A DNA stretch of 64,000 bases from an uncultured Phascolarctobacterium sp. (GTDB lineage Bacteria; Bacillota; Negativicutes; Acidaminococcales; Acidaminococcaceae): assembly GCA_900545025.1 (NCBI GenBank), contig UQXH01000006.1:27090-91089 (forward strand). Direction: 5' to 3'. This document shows, in pieces, positions 52,167-61,757 of the stretch. Each line of letters starts with the position of its first letter. Within the stretch, counting starts at the first letter, position 1. Made by a program: the position numbers and the translations under genes. The notes under the pieces are model-generated. The model was not told the origin of the DNA. It saw only the letters and a list, made by a program, of their open reading frames with translations, and did no database searches.

Positions 52167-53656
52167 TGCAGCATGCTCCTGTAATGATCGTCCTGCTGCC
52201 GGTATCGGCTGCCCTGCTCTGTATGTTATTCAGCAGAATCAGCAAGAATCTCGGTTCCTGGATTGTCATTGCTTCGATTTTTGGGGCCTTTCTCAGTGCA
52301 GTTACTGCTTTGCAGCAGGTGATTGCTAAAAATGGTGCTCCCTTACATTATTGGATGGGCGGCTGGCAGCCGCCGGTAGGTATTGAGTTTGTTATTGATC
52401 CGTTAAGCGGTATCCTGGCAGTACTTATTACCTTTATTGCGCTGTTGGTTTCTATTTACAGCCGGCCCTTTGTTCAAGATGAGGATTGGCTGCATATCGG
52501 CGGTTATTATACGTTGTTTGGCCTGATGACGGTCGGTATGTGCGGTATGGTTATTACCGGCGACGTGTTCAACCTCTATGTATATCTGGAAGTAATGTCC
52601 TTGTCCGGTTATGGCCTGATTGCTTTGGGCGGCAAGAAGTCCATGCTGGCTGCATTCAGGTATCTTTTAATCGGTACTATCGGCGCTTCTTTATATTTGC
52701 TGGGTATCGGTTATATGTACGCCATGACTGGTACGCTGAATATGGCAGATATGGCTGCACTGGCAGCAGGACATCTGCATTCGCCGCTTTTTGCCATGGC
52801 TGTAGGCTGCTTTGTTATCGGCTTTGGTATCAAGATGGCTCTCTTCCCGTTGCATGGCTGGCAGCCCGATGCTTATACCTATGCTCACCCCGGTGCAGCA
52901 GCGCTTATTGCAGGTATCATGAGCAAGATTCCTTCTTACGCAATGATCAGATTTTTATTCTATATGTTCAAGGTAGATAATCCTGTGGTAAGCAGCGCTT
53001 TGAATGTTTTAGGCATCATGGGCGTGGCCGGTATCCTTATTGGCTCCGTTATGGCTCTGGCTCAGTATGATTTTCGCCGTATGCTGGCTTATTCCAGTGT
53101 GGCGCAGATTGGTTATATAGCTATCGGACTGGCTATGGGCAATATGTACGGCTTTATTGGTGCAGTGCTGCATATCATCAATCATGCTTTTATGAAATGT
53201 GCTCTGTTCCTGGTCATCGGCGGTATCGAATATCGTTTTGGCGAGGTCAATCTGTATCGCTTAGGCGGTTTGAATAAAAAAATGACCATCAGTACGATTA
53301 CCGTTACCTTTGCGGCGCTGTCGATGATTGGTCTGCCGCCGACGGCAGGCTTCTTCAGTAAATGGTACCTGCTGCTGGGTGCTTATACCGGTGCGCAGTA
53401 TTTCTATATCGGCGTCTTGGTTATCAGCAGCTTGCTGAATGCCATTTACTTCTTCCGTATCCTGGAGCAGATGTTCATTCAAAGGGAAGCCTCTCTTACG
53501 GAAGTACACAGACATAAAGGAAAATTGGGACTGCCTGTAGAAATGGCCGTACCTATTTTCGTTGTCGGTATCGGTATCCTGGCGCTTGGTTTCTACAGCG
53601 TAGATATTGTCACTGACATCATCAAACTTGGCTTGCCGGAGGTGTTTCTGAGATGA
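52163..53656 (+). CDS. mrpD: Mrp antiporter subunit D (first NuoM/N-like)
   Basis: 497 residues, about fourteen helices. The conserved Glu of helix 5 (YVYLEVMSLSGY), the Lys of helix 7 (KMALFPLHGWQPDAYTYAHP) and the Lys of helix 8 (AGIMSKIPSYAMIRF) are present, as in working proton-conducting subunits. Overlaps the next antiporter-type gene by four bases. Confidence 0.9.
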   Translation: MMQHAPVMIVLLPVSAALLCMLFSRISKNLGSWIVIASIFGAFLSAVTALQQVIAKNGAPLHYWMGGWQPPVGIEFVIDPLSGILAVLITFIALLVSIYSRPFVQDEDWLHIGGYYTLFGLMTVGMCGMVITGDVFNLYVYLEVMSLSGYGLIALGGKKSMLAAFRYLLIGTIGASLYLLGIGYMYAMTGTLNMADMAALAAGHLHSPLFAMAVGCFVIGFGIKMALFPLHGWQPDAYTYAHPGAAALIAGIMSKIPSYAMIRFLFYMFKVDNPVVSSALNVLGIMGVAGILIGSVMALAQYDFRRMLAYSSVAQIGYIAIGLAMGNMYGFIGAVLHIINHAFMKCALFLVIGGIEYRFGEVNLYRLGGLNKKMTISTITVTFAALSMIGLPPTAGFFSKWYLLLGAYTGAQYFYIGVLVISSLLNAIYFFRILEQMFIQREASLTEVHRHKGKLGLPVEMAVPIFVVGIGILALGFYSVDIVTDIIKLGLPEVFLR

Positions 53657-55158
53657 CTATTATAGACTGCAGACCATTTCTGGCGGTGGGCGTATCTTTC
53701 CTGGCAGCGGTTTTGATTGCTTTCAGCCGTAAATATCCTAATTTACGTGAAACATGGAGCGCTATTGCTTCCGTTGTTAAATTTGGTATTATCCTGTCCA
53801 TGCTGCCCGCGGTATTGGACGGTAATTGTTATGAATGGACGCTGTGTCAGATCACTGATACGGTGGGCCTTACGCTGCGTACTGATCCGGCTGGCATGAT
53901 TTTTGCCGTACTGGCTTCTATGCTGTGGGTGCCGATGAATTTCTATTCCATCGGCTATATGCGTTGTAATAAGGAAAAAGAGCAGACAGGTTATTTTGCT
54001 GCTTTCGCCATCTGCATGAGCTCCGTCATGGGCATTGCTATGGCGGCTAACCTGCTGACTTTCTTTATGTTCTATGAATTGCTGACCTTGGCCAGCTATC
54101 CGCTGGTACTGCATAAGCGTAATGAAGAAGCGCTGATGGCCAGCCGTAAATACTTGATTTACACGCTGATCTCCGGGCAATTATTCCTGGCCGGCATCGT
54201 GGCAGTCTACTGTATTTCCGGTACGATGGACTTTACTGCAGGCGGCTTTTTAACTACGGAGATGGCTCCGCGTTGGGTTTTGCAGGCTATCTTTGTACTG
54301 ATGATCTTAGCGGGTTCCGTAAAGGCTGCCGTAATGCCGCTGCATGGCTGGTTACCTGCAGCAATGATTGCGCCGACGCCTGTCAGCGCGCTGTTGCATG
54401 CTGTGGCCGTAGTTAAAACCGGCGTTTTCTGTGTGCTGCGCGTTATTGGCTTTGTCTTCGGACCGAAGCTGCTGGCGGAAATAGGTACTGTAGACGCCTT
54501 GGCGTGGGCTGCTGCGGCAAGTATCCTTATTTCTTCGCTGATTGCACTGCGTCAGGATCATTTAAAACGACGTCTTGCTTTTTCCACTATCGGACAGCTT
54601 TCCTATATTGTTTTGGGCGCGGCGCTGCTGTCGCCGTTAAGTATTAAAGGTGCCTATCTGCATCTGGTGGCACATGCGGTAATGAAGATTACCCTCTTTA
54701 TGTGTGCCGGACTTATTATTGCCCGTACGCATCGCAATAATATCAGCGAATTGTATGGTATAGGCAAGAAGCTGCCGGTAACTATGGCCTGCTTTACGAT
54801 TGCGTCGCTGGGTATTGCCGGGATGCCGTTCTTGGTAGGCTTTATCAGTAAATGGAACCTCGCCTTGGGTGCCTTGCAGGCAGGTAAGCCGCTGTACGTA
54901 CTGGTATGGGTTGCCAGTGCGCTTTTGGCTGCCGCCTATCTGCTGCCGGTATGTCAGATGGCTTATCTGAAAAAAGATCCTCATGAAGACATCCGCGAAT
55001 ATGGTGAGATAAGCTACAGGATGCTGGTTCCTATCTGCATTACTACTGTAATGGCGGTTATCCTGGGAATCATGCCCAATATTTATCCGCATTTTTATAA
55101 ACTGGCAACAATGGCTTCTGAGGCTATTTGCGCCGGCTGGACAGGAGGATGGATGTAA
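53653..55158 (+). CDS. Second antiporter-type large subunit
   Basis: 501 residues, about fourteen helices, NuoL/M/N superfamily. Helix 5 Glu (MFYELLTLASYPLV), helix 7 Lys (KAAVMPLHGWLPAAMIAPTP) and helix 8 Lys (HAVAVVKTGVFCVLRV) are intact. Different from mrpD and closer to NuoL-like MrpA N-terminal parts without the C-terminal extension. Its stop overlaps the start of the small membrane gene by one base. Confidence 0.88.
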   Translation: MTIIDCRPFLAVGVSFLAAVLIAFSRKYPNLRETWSAIASVVKFGIILSMLPAVLDGNCYEWTLCQITDTVGLTLRTDPAGMIFAVLASMLWVPMNFYSIGYMRCNKEKEQTGYFAAFAICMSSVMGIAMAANLLTFFMFYELLTLASYPLVLHKRNEEALMASRKYLIYTLISGQLFLAGIVAVYCISGTMDFTAGGFLTTEMAPRWVLQAIFVLMILAGSVKAAVMPLHGWLPAAMIAPTPVSALLHAVAVVKTGVFCVLRVIGFVFGPKLLAEIGTVDALAWAAAASILISSLIALRQDHLKRRLAFSTIGQLSYIVLGAALLSPLSIKGAYLHLVAHAVMKITLFMCAGLIIARTHRNNISELYGIGKKLPVTMACFTIASLGIAGMPFLVGFISKWNLALGALQAGKPLYVLVWVASALLAAAYLLPVCQMAYLKKDPHEDIREYGEISYRMLVPICITTVMAVILGIMPNIYPHFYKLATMASEAICAGWTGGWM

Positions 55159-55394
55159 TGACTGAAAAATCGGTTTATATCTTGGTTGCCGTTATTCTCC
55201 TGCTTTCCGCAGTTGCAGAATTATTTGGCGTACATCTGCATAGTCCTGCTTGGTGGCCTTTGCCGTTCGGCTATAATATCTTCTTTGGCTTTGTTGGCTG
55301 CTGGGTGCTGATAATAGTTGCCAAGCTTTTGATGGCGCCAATCTTGCAGCGTGATGAAGATTATTATGATGACAGAGGTGACGATAATGATTGA
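55158..55394 (+). CDS. Small two-helix membrane protein of Mrp operon
   Basis: 78 residues from the ATG at 55158, behind AGGAGG. Two hydrophobic helices (VYILVAVILLLSAVAELFGV, GYNIFFGFVGCWVLIIVAKL) and an acidic tail (DEDYYDDRGDDND). No named family recognised. Placed between two large subunits and overlapping both, so it is probably a subunit of the complex. Confidence 0.75.
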   Translation: MTEKSVYILVAVILLLSAVAELFGVHLHSPAWWPLPFGYNIFFGFVGCWVLIIVAKLLMAPILQRDEDYYDDRGDDND

Positions 55395-57126
55395 CGGAAT
55401 TCTTCACCCGGGTCTGATTTTGATATGCGTGGGTTTTTTAGCAATGCTTGCGCCGAAAGCCTTGCGGAAAGTGCTTTTAGCCTGCGGCCCTCTGGCGGCT
55501 TTGTATGCTGCCTGGCAGCTGGTGCCCGGTACTGACATCAGCCTTCCCTTTGTCAATAATTATAAGCTTGGTGTAATTTTTGTTGACAAGCTCAGCTGGA
55601 TCTTTACCTTTATCTTTGCCTTGATGGCTGCTATCGGCGGTATTTATTCTGCCCATAATGAAAACAGGATGGAAGCGCTTTGCTCAATGTCTTATGCAGG
55701 CTGTGCCATCGGTGTAACTTTGGCTAAAGACTGGCTGACCATGATTTTCTTCTGGGAGATGCTGGCCATTACTTCCCTGTTTTTAATCTGGTGCCGTAAG
55801 ACGCCTGCGTCCCGCAGAGCAGGGTTCAGGTATCTTTTAGTGCACATGTTCGGCGGTAATATGCTGCTGGCAGGCATTTTTCTGAAATTAAGTACTGGCG
55901 ACGCGCTCATCAGTAATCTGGTCGGCGGTGCGCATGATTATGCTTTCTGGCTCATCCTCATTGGCGTAGCAGTTAATGCGGCTGTACCGCCGCTTAATGC
56001 CTGGCTGGTAGATGCCTATCCCGAAGGCACTATTACCGGCAGTGTATTTTTAAGCTCGTTTACTACGAAGGTTGCCGTGTATTGCTTAATCCGTATTTTT
56101 GCCGGAGAATACTTCCTCATGGGCATCGGCGCTTTCATGGCGCTGTACGGAGCGTGCTATGCGGTAATGGAAAATGATATGCGCCGTCTGCTGGGTTATC
56201 ATATTATCAGCCAGGTAGGCTTCATGGTAGCCGGTGCCGGCATCGGTACGGCTATGGCGCTTAACGGCGCAACCGCGCATGCTTTTTCTCATATTCTTTA
56301 TAAATCACTGCTCTTTATGTGCGCCGGCGCTATTATTTATGCTACCGGCATCAGGAAGATTAACCAGATTGGCGGGCTTGCCAAAAAGATGCCCTTTGTA
56401 ACCATTTGCTTCTTTATTGCGGCGTTCTCCATTTCCGGTATCCCGCTTTTCAACGGTTTTATCAGTAAGACCATTACTGTAAGTGCTGCGCAGCTTGCCG
56501 GGCATGATGCAATCTTTAATCTGCTTGAGCTTGCCAGTGTCGGTACTTTCCTGTCCATAACGCTCAAGATGGGGTACTTTATTTTCCTGCGTAAAACTGA
56601 TAAAGAAGTAGAAATCAGGCAGGAGCTGCCGAAGAATATGTATGTCGGTATGGGCTTAGGCGCGTTCTTCTGCTTCATGTACGGTGTTTATCCTGATCTT
56701 TTATATCGTTATCTGCCCTTTGATACACCGGCATATCATCCGTTTACAGCGGAACATATCCTGCAGTACGTGCAGATGCTGGGCATGACGATGATACCCT
56801 TTATGATGTATCTTCCCAAGATGGAACCGCATACAGCGCTTTCTTTGGACACCGACTGGTTTTATCGCAAGCCTTTCTGCGGACTTATCCGTGAGTGCAG
56901 CTATGTTTTCTGTGCACTCTGCAGCGCGCTTGGTTCAGCCTGGAATATTCTTTACGAGAAATTTATGGAGCTGACGTCCAATCCGATGGAATTTCTGGAT
57001 GCGCGTCCTTTCCGCGTAAGCAGGAAATATAATCCGGAAAATTATCGTACCTCGATTGCTGATCCGATGATGATTACGCTGACGGTACTTACGTTTGCTA
57101 TTGGTTATTTTGTAACTTCGATGTAG
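55387..57126 (+). CDS. Third antiporter-type large subunit, lysine substituted
   Basis: 579 residues from the ATG at 55387, about fourteen helices plus a longer C-terminus. Helix 5 Glu is present (FFWEMLAITSLFLIW). The helix 7 Lys found in the other two subunits is Asn here (AVNAAVPPLNAWLVDAYPEG), and PLH is PLN. The helix 8 Lys remains (TTKVAVYCLIRIF). Such a change should alter or stop ion passage in this unit. Last gene of the operon. Confidence 0.88.
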   Translation: MIDGILHPGLILICVGFLAMLAPKALRKVLLACGPLAALYAAWQLVPGTDISLPFVNNYKLGVIFVDKLSWIFTFIFALMAAIGGIYSAHNENRMEALCSMSYAGCAIGVTLAKDWLTMIFFWEMLAITSLFLIWCRKTPASRRAGFRYLLVHMFGGNMLLAGIFLKLSTGDALISNLVGGAHDYAFWLILIGVAVNAAVPPLNAWLVDAYPEGTITGSVFLSSFTTKVAVYCLIRIFAGEYFLMGIGAFMALYGACYAVMENDMRRLLGYHIISQVGFMVAGAGIGTAMALNGATAHAFSHILYKSLLFMCAGAIIYATGIRKINQIGGLAKKMPFVTICFFIAAFSISGIPLFNGFISKTITVSAAQLAGHDAIFNLLELASVGTFLSITLKMGYFIFLRKTDKEVEIRQELPKNMYVGMGLGAFFCFMYGVYPDLLYRYLPFDTPAYHPFTAEHILQYVQMLGMTMIPFMMYLPKMEPHTALSLDTDWFYRKPFCGLIRECSYVFCALCSALGSAWNILYEKFMELTSNPMEFLDARPFRVSRKYNPENYRTSIADPMMITLTVLTFAIGYFVTSM

Positions 57127-57135
57127 GAAACTGAA

Positions 57136-57167
57136 AAACGGCTGCCTGAACAGACAGCCGTTTATTT
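57136..57167 (+). terminator. Terminator of Mrp operon
   Basis: AAACGGCTG / CAGCCGTTT stem with a ten-base loop and T-rich tail. Confidence 0.82.
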
Positions 57168-57217
57168 GTATATATAATTTGGGTGTAAAATTATTAACGC
57201 CAGGAGAAGGAGTAATA

Positions 57218-58102
57218 ATGAAGCAAAGATTTTTGCGAGGAGTGCTATTGATTGTAGCAGCGGCAACTGCCTGGGGTATGGGCGGTGTGGCAGGCCAGTA
57301 TCTTTTTCAGAACTACCATGCGGATGCTGTCTGGCTGGTAATGGTGCGCCAGATTATTGCCGGATTTTTGTTCCTGCTCTTTGCCAAGATGATACAGCGG
57401 CAGGATATATACCGCATCCTGCGTGAAGATTTAAAAGCGATAGCAGCTTTTTCCTTTATCGGCATCTTAGGTGCACAGCTGGGATTTTATCATACGATTT
57501 CTCTGTGTAATGCGGCCACGGCTACGGTGCTGCAGTATATGGCTCCCGTATTTGTTATGCTGTGGATGTCGCTGAAGAAAAAATCTTTGCCGGAAGGTCG
57601 TGATTTTGCCGGTATCTTCTTTGCTGTAGCAGGGGTATTTTTAATTTCTACACACGGTAATCTGAACACGGTCGTCTTGTCGCCTGCCGCCTTGGCCGTG
57701 GGCATTTATTCCGCTATAGCGTATGCCTACTATACGGTGATGCCGGCAGAGCTTTTAAAAAAATATTCGGCTACGGTAGTTATAGGCTGGGGACAGCTTT
57801 TATCAGGCTTAAGCCTGGTATTTTTCCGTAATCCGCTCGTGCTGCCGGCAGGTTGGGATACCAATGCCATGCTGGTATTCTTGTATATGCTTTTTGGTGC
57901 TACCATTGCCAGCTACAGCTTGTATCTGGCGGGACTGAAAATAGTAGGACCGACCAAGGCAAGCCTCATTTCCTGTGCAGAGCCGTTGGCTTCCATTATC
58001 GCCGTAGTAGTACTTTTGGGGACAGTATTGACTGTGGAAGATTTAATCGGTATGGGTTGCATCATCTTTACAGTGCTGATGCTGTCGGTGCCGAAAAAAT
58101 AG
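57218..58102 (+). CDS. EamA/DMT-superfamily exporter
   Basis: 294 residues from the ATG at 57218, behind AAGGAG. Ten predicted helices in two EamA repeats (first: TAWGMGGVAGQYLF, YHTISLCNAATATVLQYMAPVFVMLW; second: GATIASYSLYLAGLKIVGPTKASLIS, parts given). Family members export amino acids or metabolites. Substrate unknown. Single gene. Confidence 0.88.
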   Translation: MKQRFLRGVLLIVAAATAWGMGGVAGQYLFQNYHADAVWLVMVRQIIAGFLFLLFAKMIQRQDIYRILREDLKAIAAFSFIGILGAQLGFYHTISLCNAATATVLQYMAPVFVMLWMSLKKKSLPEGRDFAGIFFAVAGVFLISTHGNLNTVVLSPAALAVGIYSAIAYAYYTVMPAELLKKYSATVVIGWGQLLSGLSLVFFRNPLVLPAGWDTNAMLVFLYMLFGATIASYSLYLAGLKIVGPTKASLISCAEPLASIIAVVVLLGTVLTVEDLIGMGCIIFTVLMLSVPKK

Positions 58103-58167
58103 GTGCTCCCCAAATAGGGTGCTTTATGCTAAAATGAAGTTAACAAGAAGTTTATGGGGGTGTTAAA

Positions 58168-59445
58168 ATGACGCGTGCAGATTATTCCTATAAATACGGA
58201 CATGGCTACAAGGATTTTTCCTTGGAACAGGAAAAGGTCATGGCAGAAATCAAGGTAGCGGAAATGGCGCCGCTGACTGATTTGAAACAGGCTGTACTGG
58301 ATGCAATCTATCATCCGATTGGCAGTAAGCCGCTCAATGAGCTGCTGCAGCCGGGGCAGAAGGTTGCCTTTATCTGTAATGACCCTACCCGTGTTGCCAA
58401 CAGTCATGACTTTATGCCCATCTTGGTGGAGGAGCTCAATAAAATGGGCATCAAAGACGAAGATATGAGGATTGTCTTTGCTCTTGGCACGCACCGCAAG
58501 ATGACGCAGGAGGAAATGCTTGAAGCTGTAGGCGAAGACGTCGCTCAAAGACTGCCCATGTATAACAGCGACTGCAACAGGCAGGAGGATTTCGAGTATT
58601 TTGGAGAAACTTCTTTCGGTACGCCGGTATGGCTTAATAAGCTTATCTGTGATGTCGACCTCGTCATTATGACCGGTACTATCGTGCATCACTTCTTCAG
58701 CGGTTTTGGCGGCGGACGTAAGGCTGTCTTGCCCGGTGTGGCTGCCATGGAAACCATCAGACGTAACCACAGCTTGATGATGAGCCCTGATGCGCAGCTG
58801 GGCAAATTGCACGGCAATCCTGTTTATGACGACCAGATGGAAGGTGTGCGTCTTTTTGCCAAGGAGCACAGGATGTTCCTGTTTAACGCCATACTGGATG
58901 CCAAGAAACAGTTCCTGAAAATCTTTGCCGGTGATTGGGAAGAAGCCCATCTGGAAGCCTGCAAGTTTGTCGACAAGGTATATGGCGTAGAGATTGATGC
59001 GCCTGCTGATATAGTTATCGCCAGCTGCGGCGGTTATCCGAAAGACATCAATGTCTATCAGCTGCAAAAAACCATGGATAACGCCTGGTGCGCAGTAAAA
59101 GAAGGCGGTGTGGTTATTATTATCGGCGAATGTGAAGAAGGCAGCGGCAGTGCGGCGCTGGAGAAAGCGTTGCAGGAACATCCGTCGCCGGATGCTATCA
59201 AAGCACAGCTGGAAAAGAACTTCGTTATCGGTGCGCATAAGGCTTTTGCCATTACCAGACTGATGAAGAAAGCAAAATTCATCCTTGTTTCTGCGTTAGA
59301 TAAAAAGATTGCCAGTGATTTGCTTTTTGAAGCAGTGGATACTGTTGATGAAGCTATCAAGCTGGCAGAGAAATATGTAGGCAGCGATTACAAGATCATC
59401 CTCATGCCGCAAGGCAGTTTGACAGTACCGCTGCTGCGAAAATAA
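58168..59445 (+). CDS. LarA-family nickel-pincer racemase-like protein
   Basis: 425 residues. The LarA nucleotide site residues are all present: His in ALGTHRKMTQ, His and Lys in VHHFFSGFGGGRKAVLPG and His in RRNHSLMM, matching H108, H174, K184 and H200 of lactate racemase. The enzyme would use the nickel-pincer cofactor to racemise or epimerise a 2-hydroxy acid. The cofactor genes larB, larC and larE are not in this window. Substrate may differ from lactate. Confidence 0.88.
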   Translation: MTRADYSYKYGHGYKDFSLEQEKVMAEIKVAEMAPLTDLKQAVLDAIYHPIGSKPLNELLQPGQKVAFICNDPTRVANSHDFMPILVEELNKMGIKDEDMRIVFALGTHRKMTQEEMLEAVGEDVAQRLPMYNSDCNRQEDFEYFGETSFGTPVWLNKLICDVDLVIMTGTIVHHFFSGFGGGRKAVLPGVAAMETIRRNHSLMMSPDAQLGKLHGNPVYDDQMEGVRLFAKEHRMFLFNAILDAKKQFLKIFAGDWEEAHLEACKFVDKVYGVEIDAPADIVIASCGGYPKDINVYQLQKTMDNAWCAVKEGGVVIIIGECEEGSGSAALEKALQEHPSPDAIKAQLEKNFVIGAHKAFAITRLMKKAKFILVSALDKKIASDLLFEAVDTVDEAIKLAEKYVGSDYKIILMPQGSLTVPLLRK

Positions 59446-59578
59446 ATTATCTGCAATGTATAAATTACCTGAGTTAAGCCCTTGCCTTAAATAAGTTTTT
59501 CGGATATAATATCTAATACTGATGTGTATTGCACTGGTTTTATGTGCAATATATAAGGTGATTGAAGGAGAGGGTTTA

Positions 59579-59953
59579 GTGAAGATGGATATTGATTATA
59601 AGGCTATAGGTGTGAGGATAAAGGCGGCACGTACGCGTAAAGGTGTAACCCAGGGCAGTATTGCCAGGATTACCGGATTGTCTACGCCGCATATCAGCAA
59701 CATCGAAACCGGCAATACCAAATTAGGTCTGCCGACCATTATCCATTTAGCTAATGTTTTAGATGTATCTGTGGATGAGCTGCTGTGTGATAATATTCAT
59801 CGCAGCGAGAAGATTTTCCACAATGAGCTTTCTGAGCTTTTGCAGGACTGCACAGTAGACGAACTGCACATTATTGCAGAGCTGGCTAAGGTGATTAAAA
59901 AATCCGGCATCAACAGCGTTAAGAAAGTAAGAACTAAAAAAGCTAAAGCATAA
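59579..59953 (+). CDS. XRE-family transcriptional regulator
   Basis: 124 residues from the GTG at 59579, eight bases after AAGGAG (the ATG at 59585 is a possible alternative). Helix-turn-helix at about 10-65 (IKAARTRKGVTQGSIARITG, STPHISNIETGNTKL) followed by an alpha-helical, Lys-rich tail. Function unknown. Immediately upstream of tRNA-Thr. Confidence 0.88.
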   Translation: MKMDIDYKAIGVRIKAARTRKGVTQGSIARITGLSTPHISNIETGNTKLGLPTIIHLANVLDVSVDELLCDNIHRSEKIFHNELSELLQDCTVDELHIIAELAKVIKKSGINSVKKVRTKKAKA

Positions 59954-59964
59954 TAGGTTTATGT

Positions 59965-60040
59965 GCTACTGTAGCTCAGTTGGTAGAGCAGCTGATTCGT
60001 AATCAGCAGGTCGCAGGTTCGAGTCCCGTCAGTAGCTCCA
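59965..60040 (+). tRNA. tRNA-Thr (anticodon CGT)
   Basis: 76 bases with encoded CCA. Acceptor arms GCTACTG and CAGTAGC pair; anticodon loop TTCGTAA gives CGT; T loop TTCGAGT. Immediately upstream of a restriction-modification locus. Confidence 0.93.
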
Positions 60041-60051
60041 GATAAAAAGAT

Positions 60052-60087
60052 AATTCCCATACGTTTAAAACGTATGGGAATTTTTTT
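60052..60087 (+). terminator. Terminator after tRNA-Thr
   Basis: AATTCCCATACG / CGTATGGGAATT stem with T run. Confidence 0.9.
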
Positions 60088-60189
60088 CTTCTCAGAATAA
60101 TCTATGTTATAATTATTATTTATAAAGCATAAATGAGAAATTCATACAGAGTGTTAGGTAAAATAAGCCGTTGCAAAGGAGCAATATAA

Positions 60190-61752
60190 ATGGTTGATAC
60201 AAAAAAAGAACAGGAACGCGATGAGATTCATAAAACAATCTGGGCCATTGCTGATGAATTAAGAGGCAGCATTGACGGCTGGGATTTTAAATCTTATGTT
60301 TTGGGGTTCATGTTTTATCGTTATATTTCTGAAAATCTTACAAACTATATTAATAAAGGTCAGCATGAAGCCGGGGAACCGGATTTTGACTATGCCAAAA
60401 TATCTGATGAAATGGCAGAAGAAGCCCGTCAGGGATTAGTAGAAGAAAAAGGCTTTTTTATTCTGCCTTCTGAACTGTTCTGCAATATTAAGGAAAAGGC
60501 AAAAGATGATGAAAATTTAAACATGACACTGGAAAGAGTATTCAAAAATATTGAAGGCTCTGCCAAAGGCAGCGAAAGCGAAGACGATTTTTCCGGACTG
60601 TTTGACGATATTGACGTCAACAGCAATAAACTGGGCAGTACTGTGGCCAAGCGCAACGAAAATCTGGTGAAGCTGATTAACGGTGTAGCCAGAATGAATT
60701 TAGGCAATTATCAGGATAATACTATTGATGCTTTTGGCGATGCTTATGAATATTTAATGGGTATGTACGCTTCCAACGCCGGCAAAAGCGGCGGCGAATA
60801 TTTTACGCCGCAGGAGGTTTCAGAGCTTTTGACGCATATTGCCGTTGCAGGCAAAACAGAAGTTAATAAAGTTTATGACCCTGCCTGCGGCAGCGGCTCT
60901 TTGCTGCTAAAGGCGGCAAAAATTTTGGGCAAGGACAATGTCCGTCAGGGCTTTTACGGACAGGAAAAGAACCTTACCACCTATAATCTGTGCCGTATTA
61001 ACATGTTTTTGCATGACATTGATTACGATAAATTTGATATTGCCCACGAAGACACTTTAATCTCGCCGCAGCACTGGGATGATGAGCCTTTTGAGGTAAT
61101 TGTTTCCAATCCTCCTTATTCTATCAAATGGGAGGGCGACGATAATCCGGTTTTGATTAACGACCCTCGTTTTGCTCCGGCAGGCGTGCTGGCGCCTAAG
61201 TCCAAGGCAGATTTTGCCTTTATCATGCACTCGCTGGCGTGGCTGGCAACCAACGGCGTAGCGGCCATTGTCTGCTTTCCGGGCATTATGTACCGCAGCG
61301 GCGCCGAAAAGAAGATTCGTAAATATTTAATAGATAACAACTTTGTCGACTGTATTATTCAGCTGCCGGATAATCTGTTTTTTGGTACTTCGATAGCTAC
61401 CTGCATTATGGTACTGAAAAAGAGCAAGGCAGATAATAAAACTCTGTTTATTGACGCTTCCGCTCAGTTTGTGAAAGTAACCAATAATAACAAGCTGACG
61501 GATGCCAATATCAAATATATTGTGGATGAAGTGGTTGCCCGTAAGGATGTGGAATATTTTGCCCGTTGCGTAGATTATGCGGAAATAGCGGAAAATGACT
61601 ACAACCTTTCTGTAAGTACCTACGTGGAAAAAGAAGATACCAGAGAAGTTATTGATATAGTTAAGCTCAACGCGGAAATCAAAGACATAGTAGCCCGTCA
61701 GCAGGTTTTGCGTGCGGAAATTGATAAAATCATTGCTGAGATTGAGGGGTAA
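60190..61752 (+). CDS. hsdM: Type I restriction-modification methylase subunit
   Basis: 520 residues behind AAGGAG. N-terminal HsdM_N (KTIWAIADELRGSIDGWDF), then SGGEYFTPQEVSELL, SAM motif DPACGSGSLLLKA and catalytic SNPPYSIKW. It methylates adenine as part of an HsdM2S complex. First gene of a locus with rhuM and hsdS. The nuclease gene hsdR is not seen in the window and may follow the repeat. Confidence 0.94.
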   Translation: MVDTKKEQERDEIHKTIWAIADELRGSIDGWDFKSYVLGFMFYRYISENLTNYINKGQHEAGEPDFDYAKISDEMAEEARQGLVEEKGFFILPSELFCNIKEKAKDDENLNMTLERVFKNIEGSAKGSESEDDFSGLFDDIDVNSNKLGSTVAKRNENLVKLINGVARMNLGNYQDNTIDAFGDAYEYLMGMYASNAGKSGGEYFTPQEVSELLTHIAVAGKTEVNKVYDPACGSGSLLLKAAKILGKDNVRQGFYGQEKNLTTYNLCRINMFLHDIDYDKFDIAHEDTLISPQHWDDEPFEVIVSNPPYSIKWEGDDNPVLINDPRFAPAGVLAPKSKADFAFIMHSLAWLATNGVAAIVCFPGIMYRSGAEKKIRKYLIDNNFVDCIIQLPDNLFFGTSIATCIMVLKKSKADNKTLFIDASAQFVKVTNNNKLTDANIKYIVDEVVARKDVEYFARCVDYAEIAENDYNLSVSTYVEKEDTREVIDIVKLNAEIKDIVARQQVLRAEIDKIIAEIEG

Positions 61753-61757
61753 ATGTT

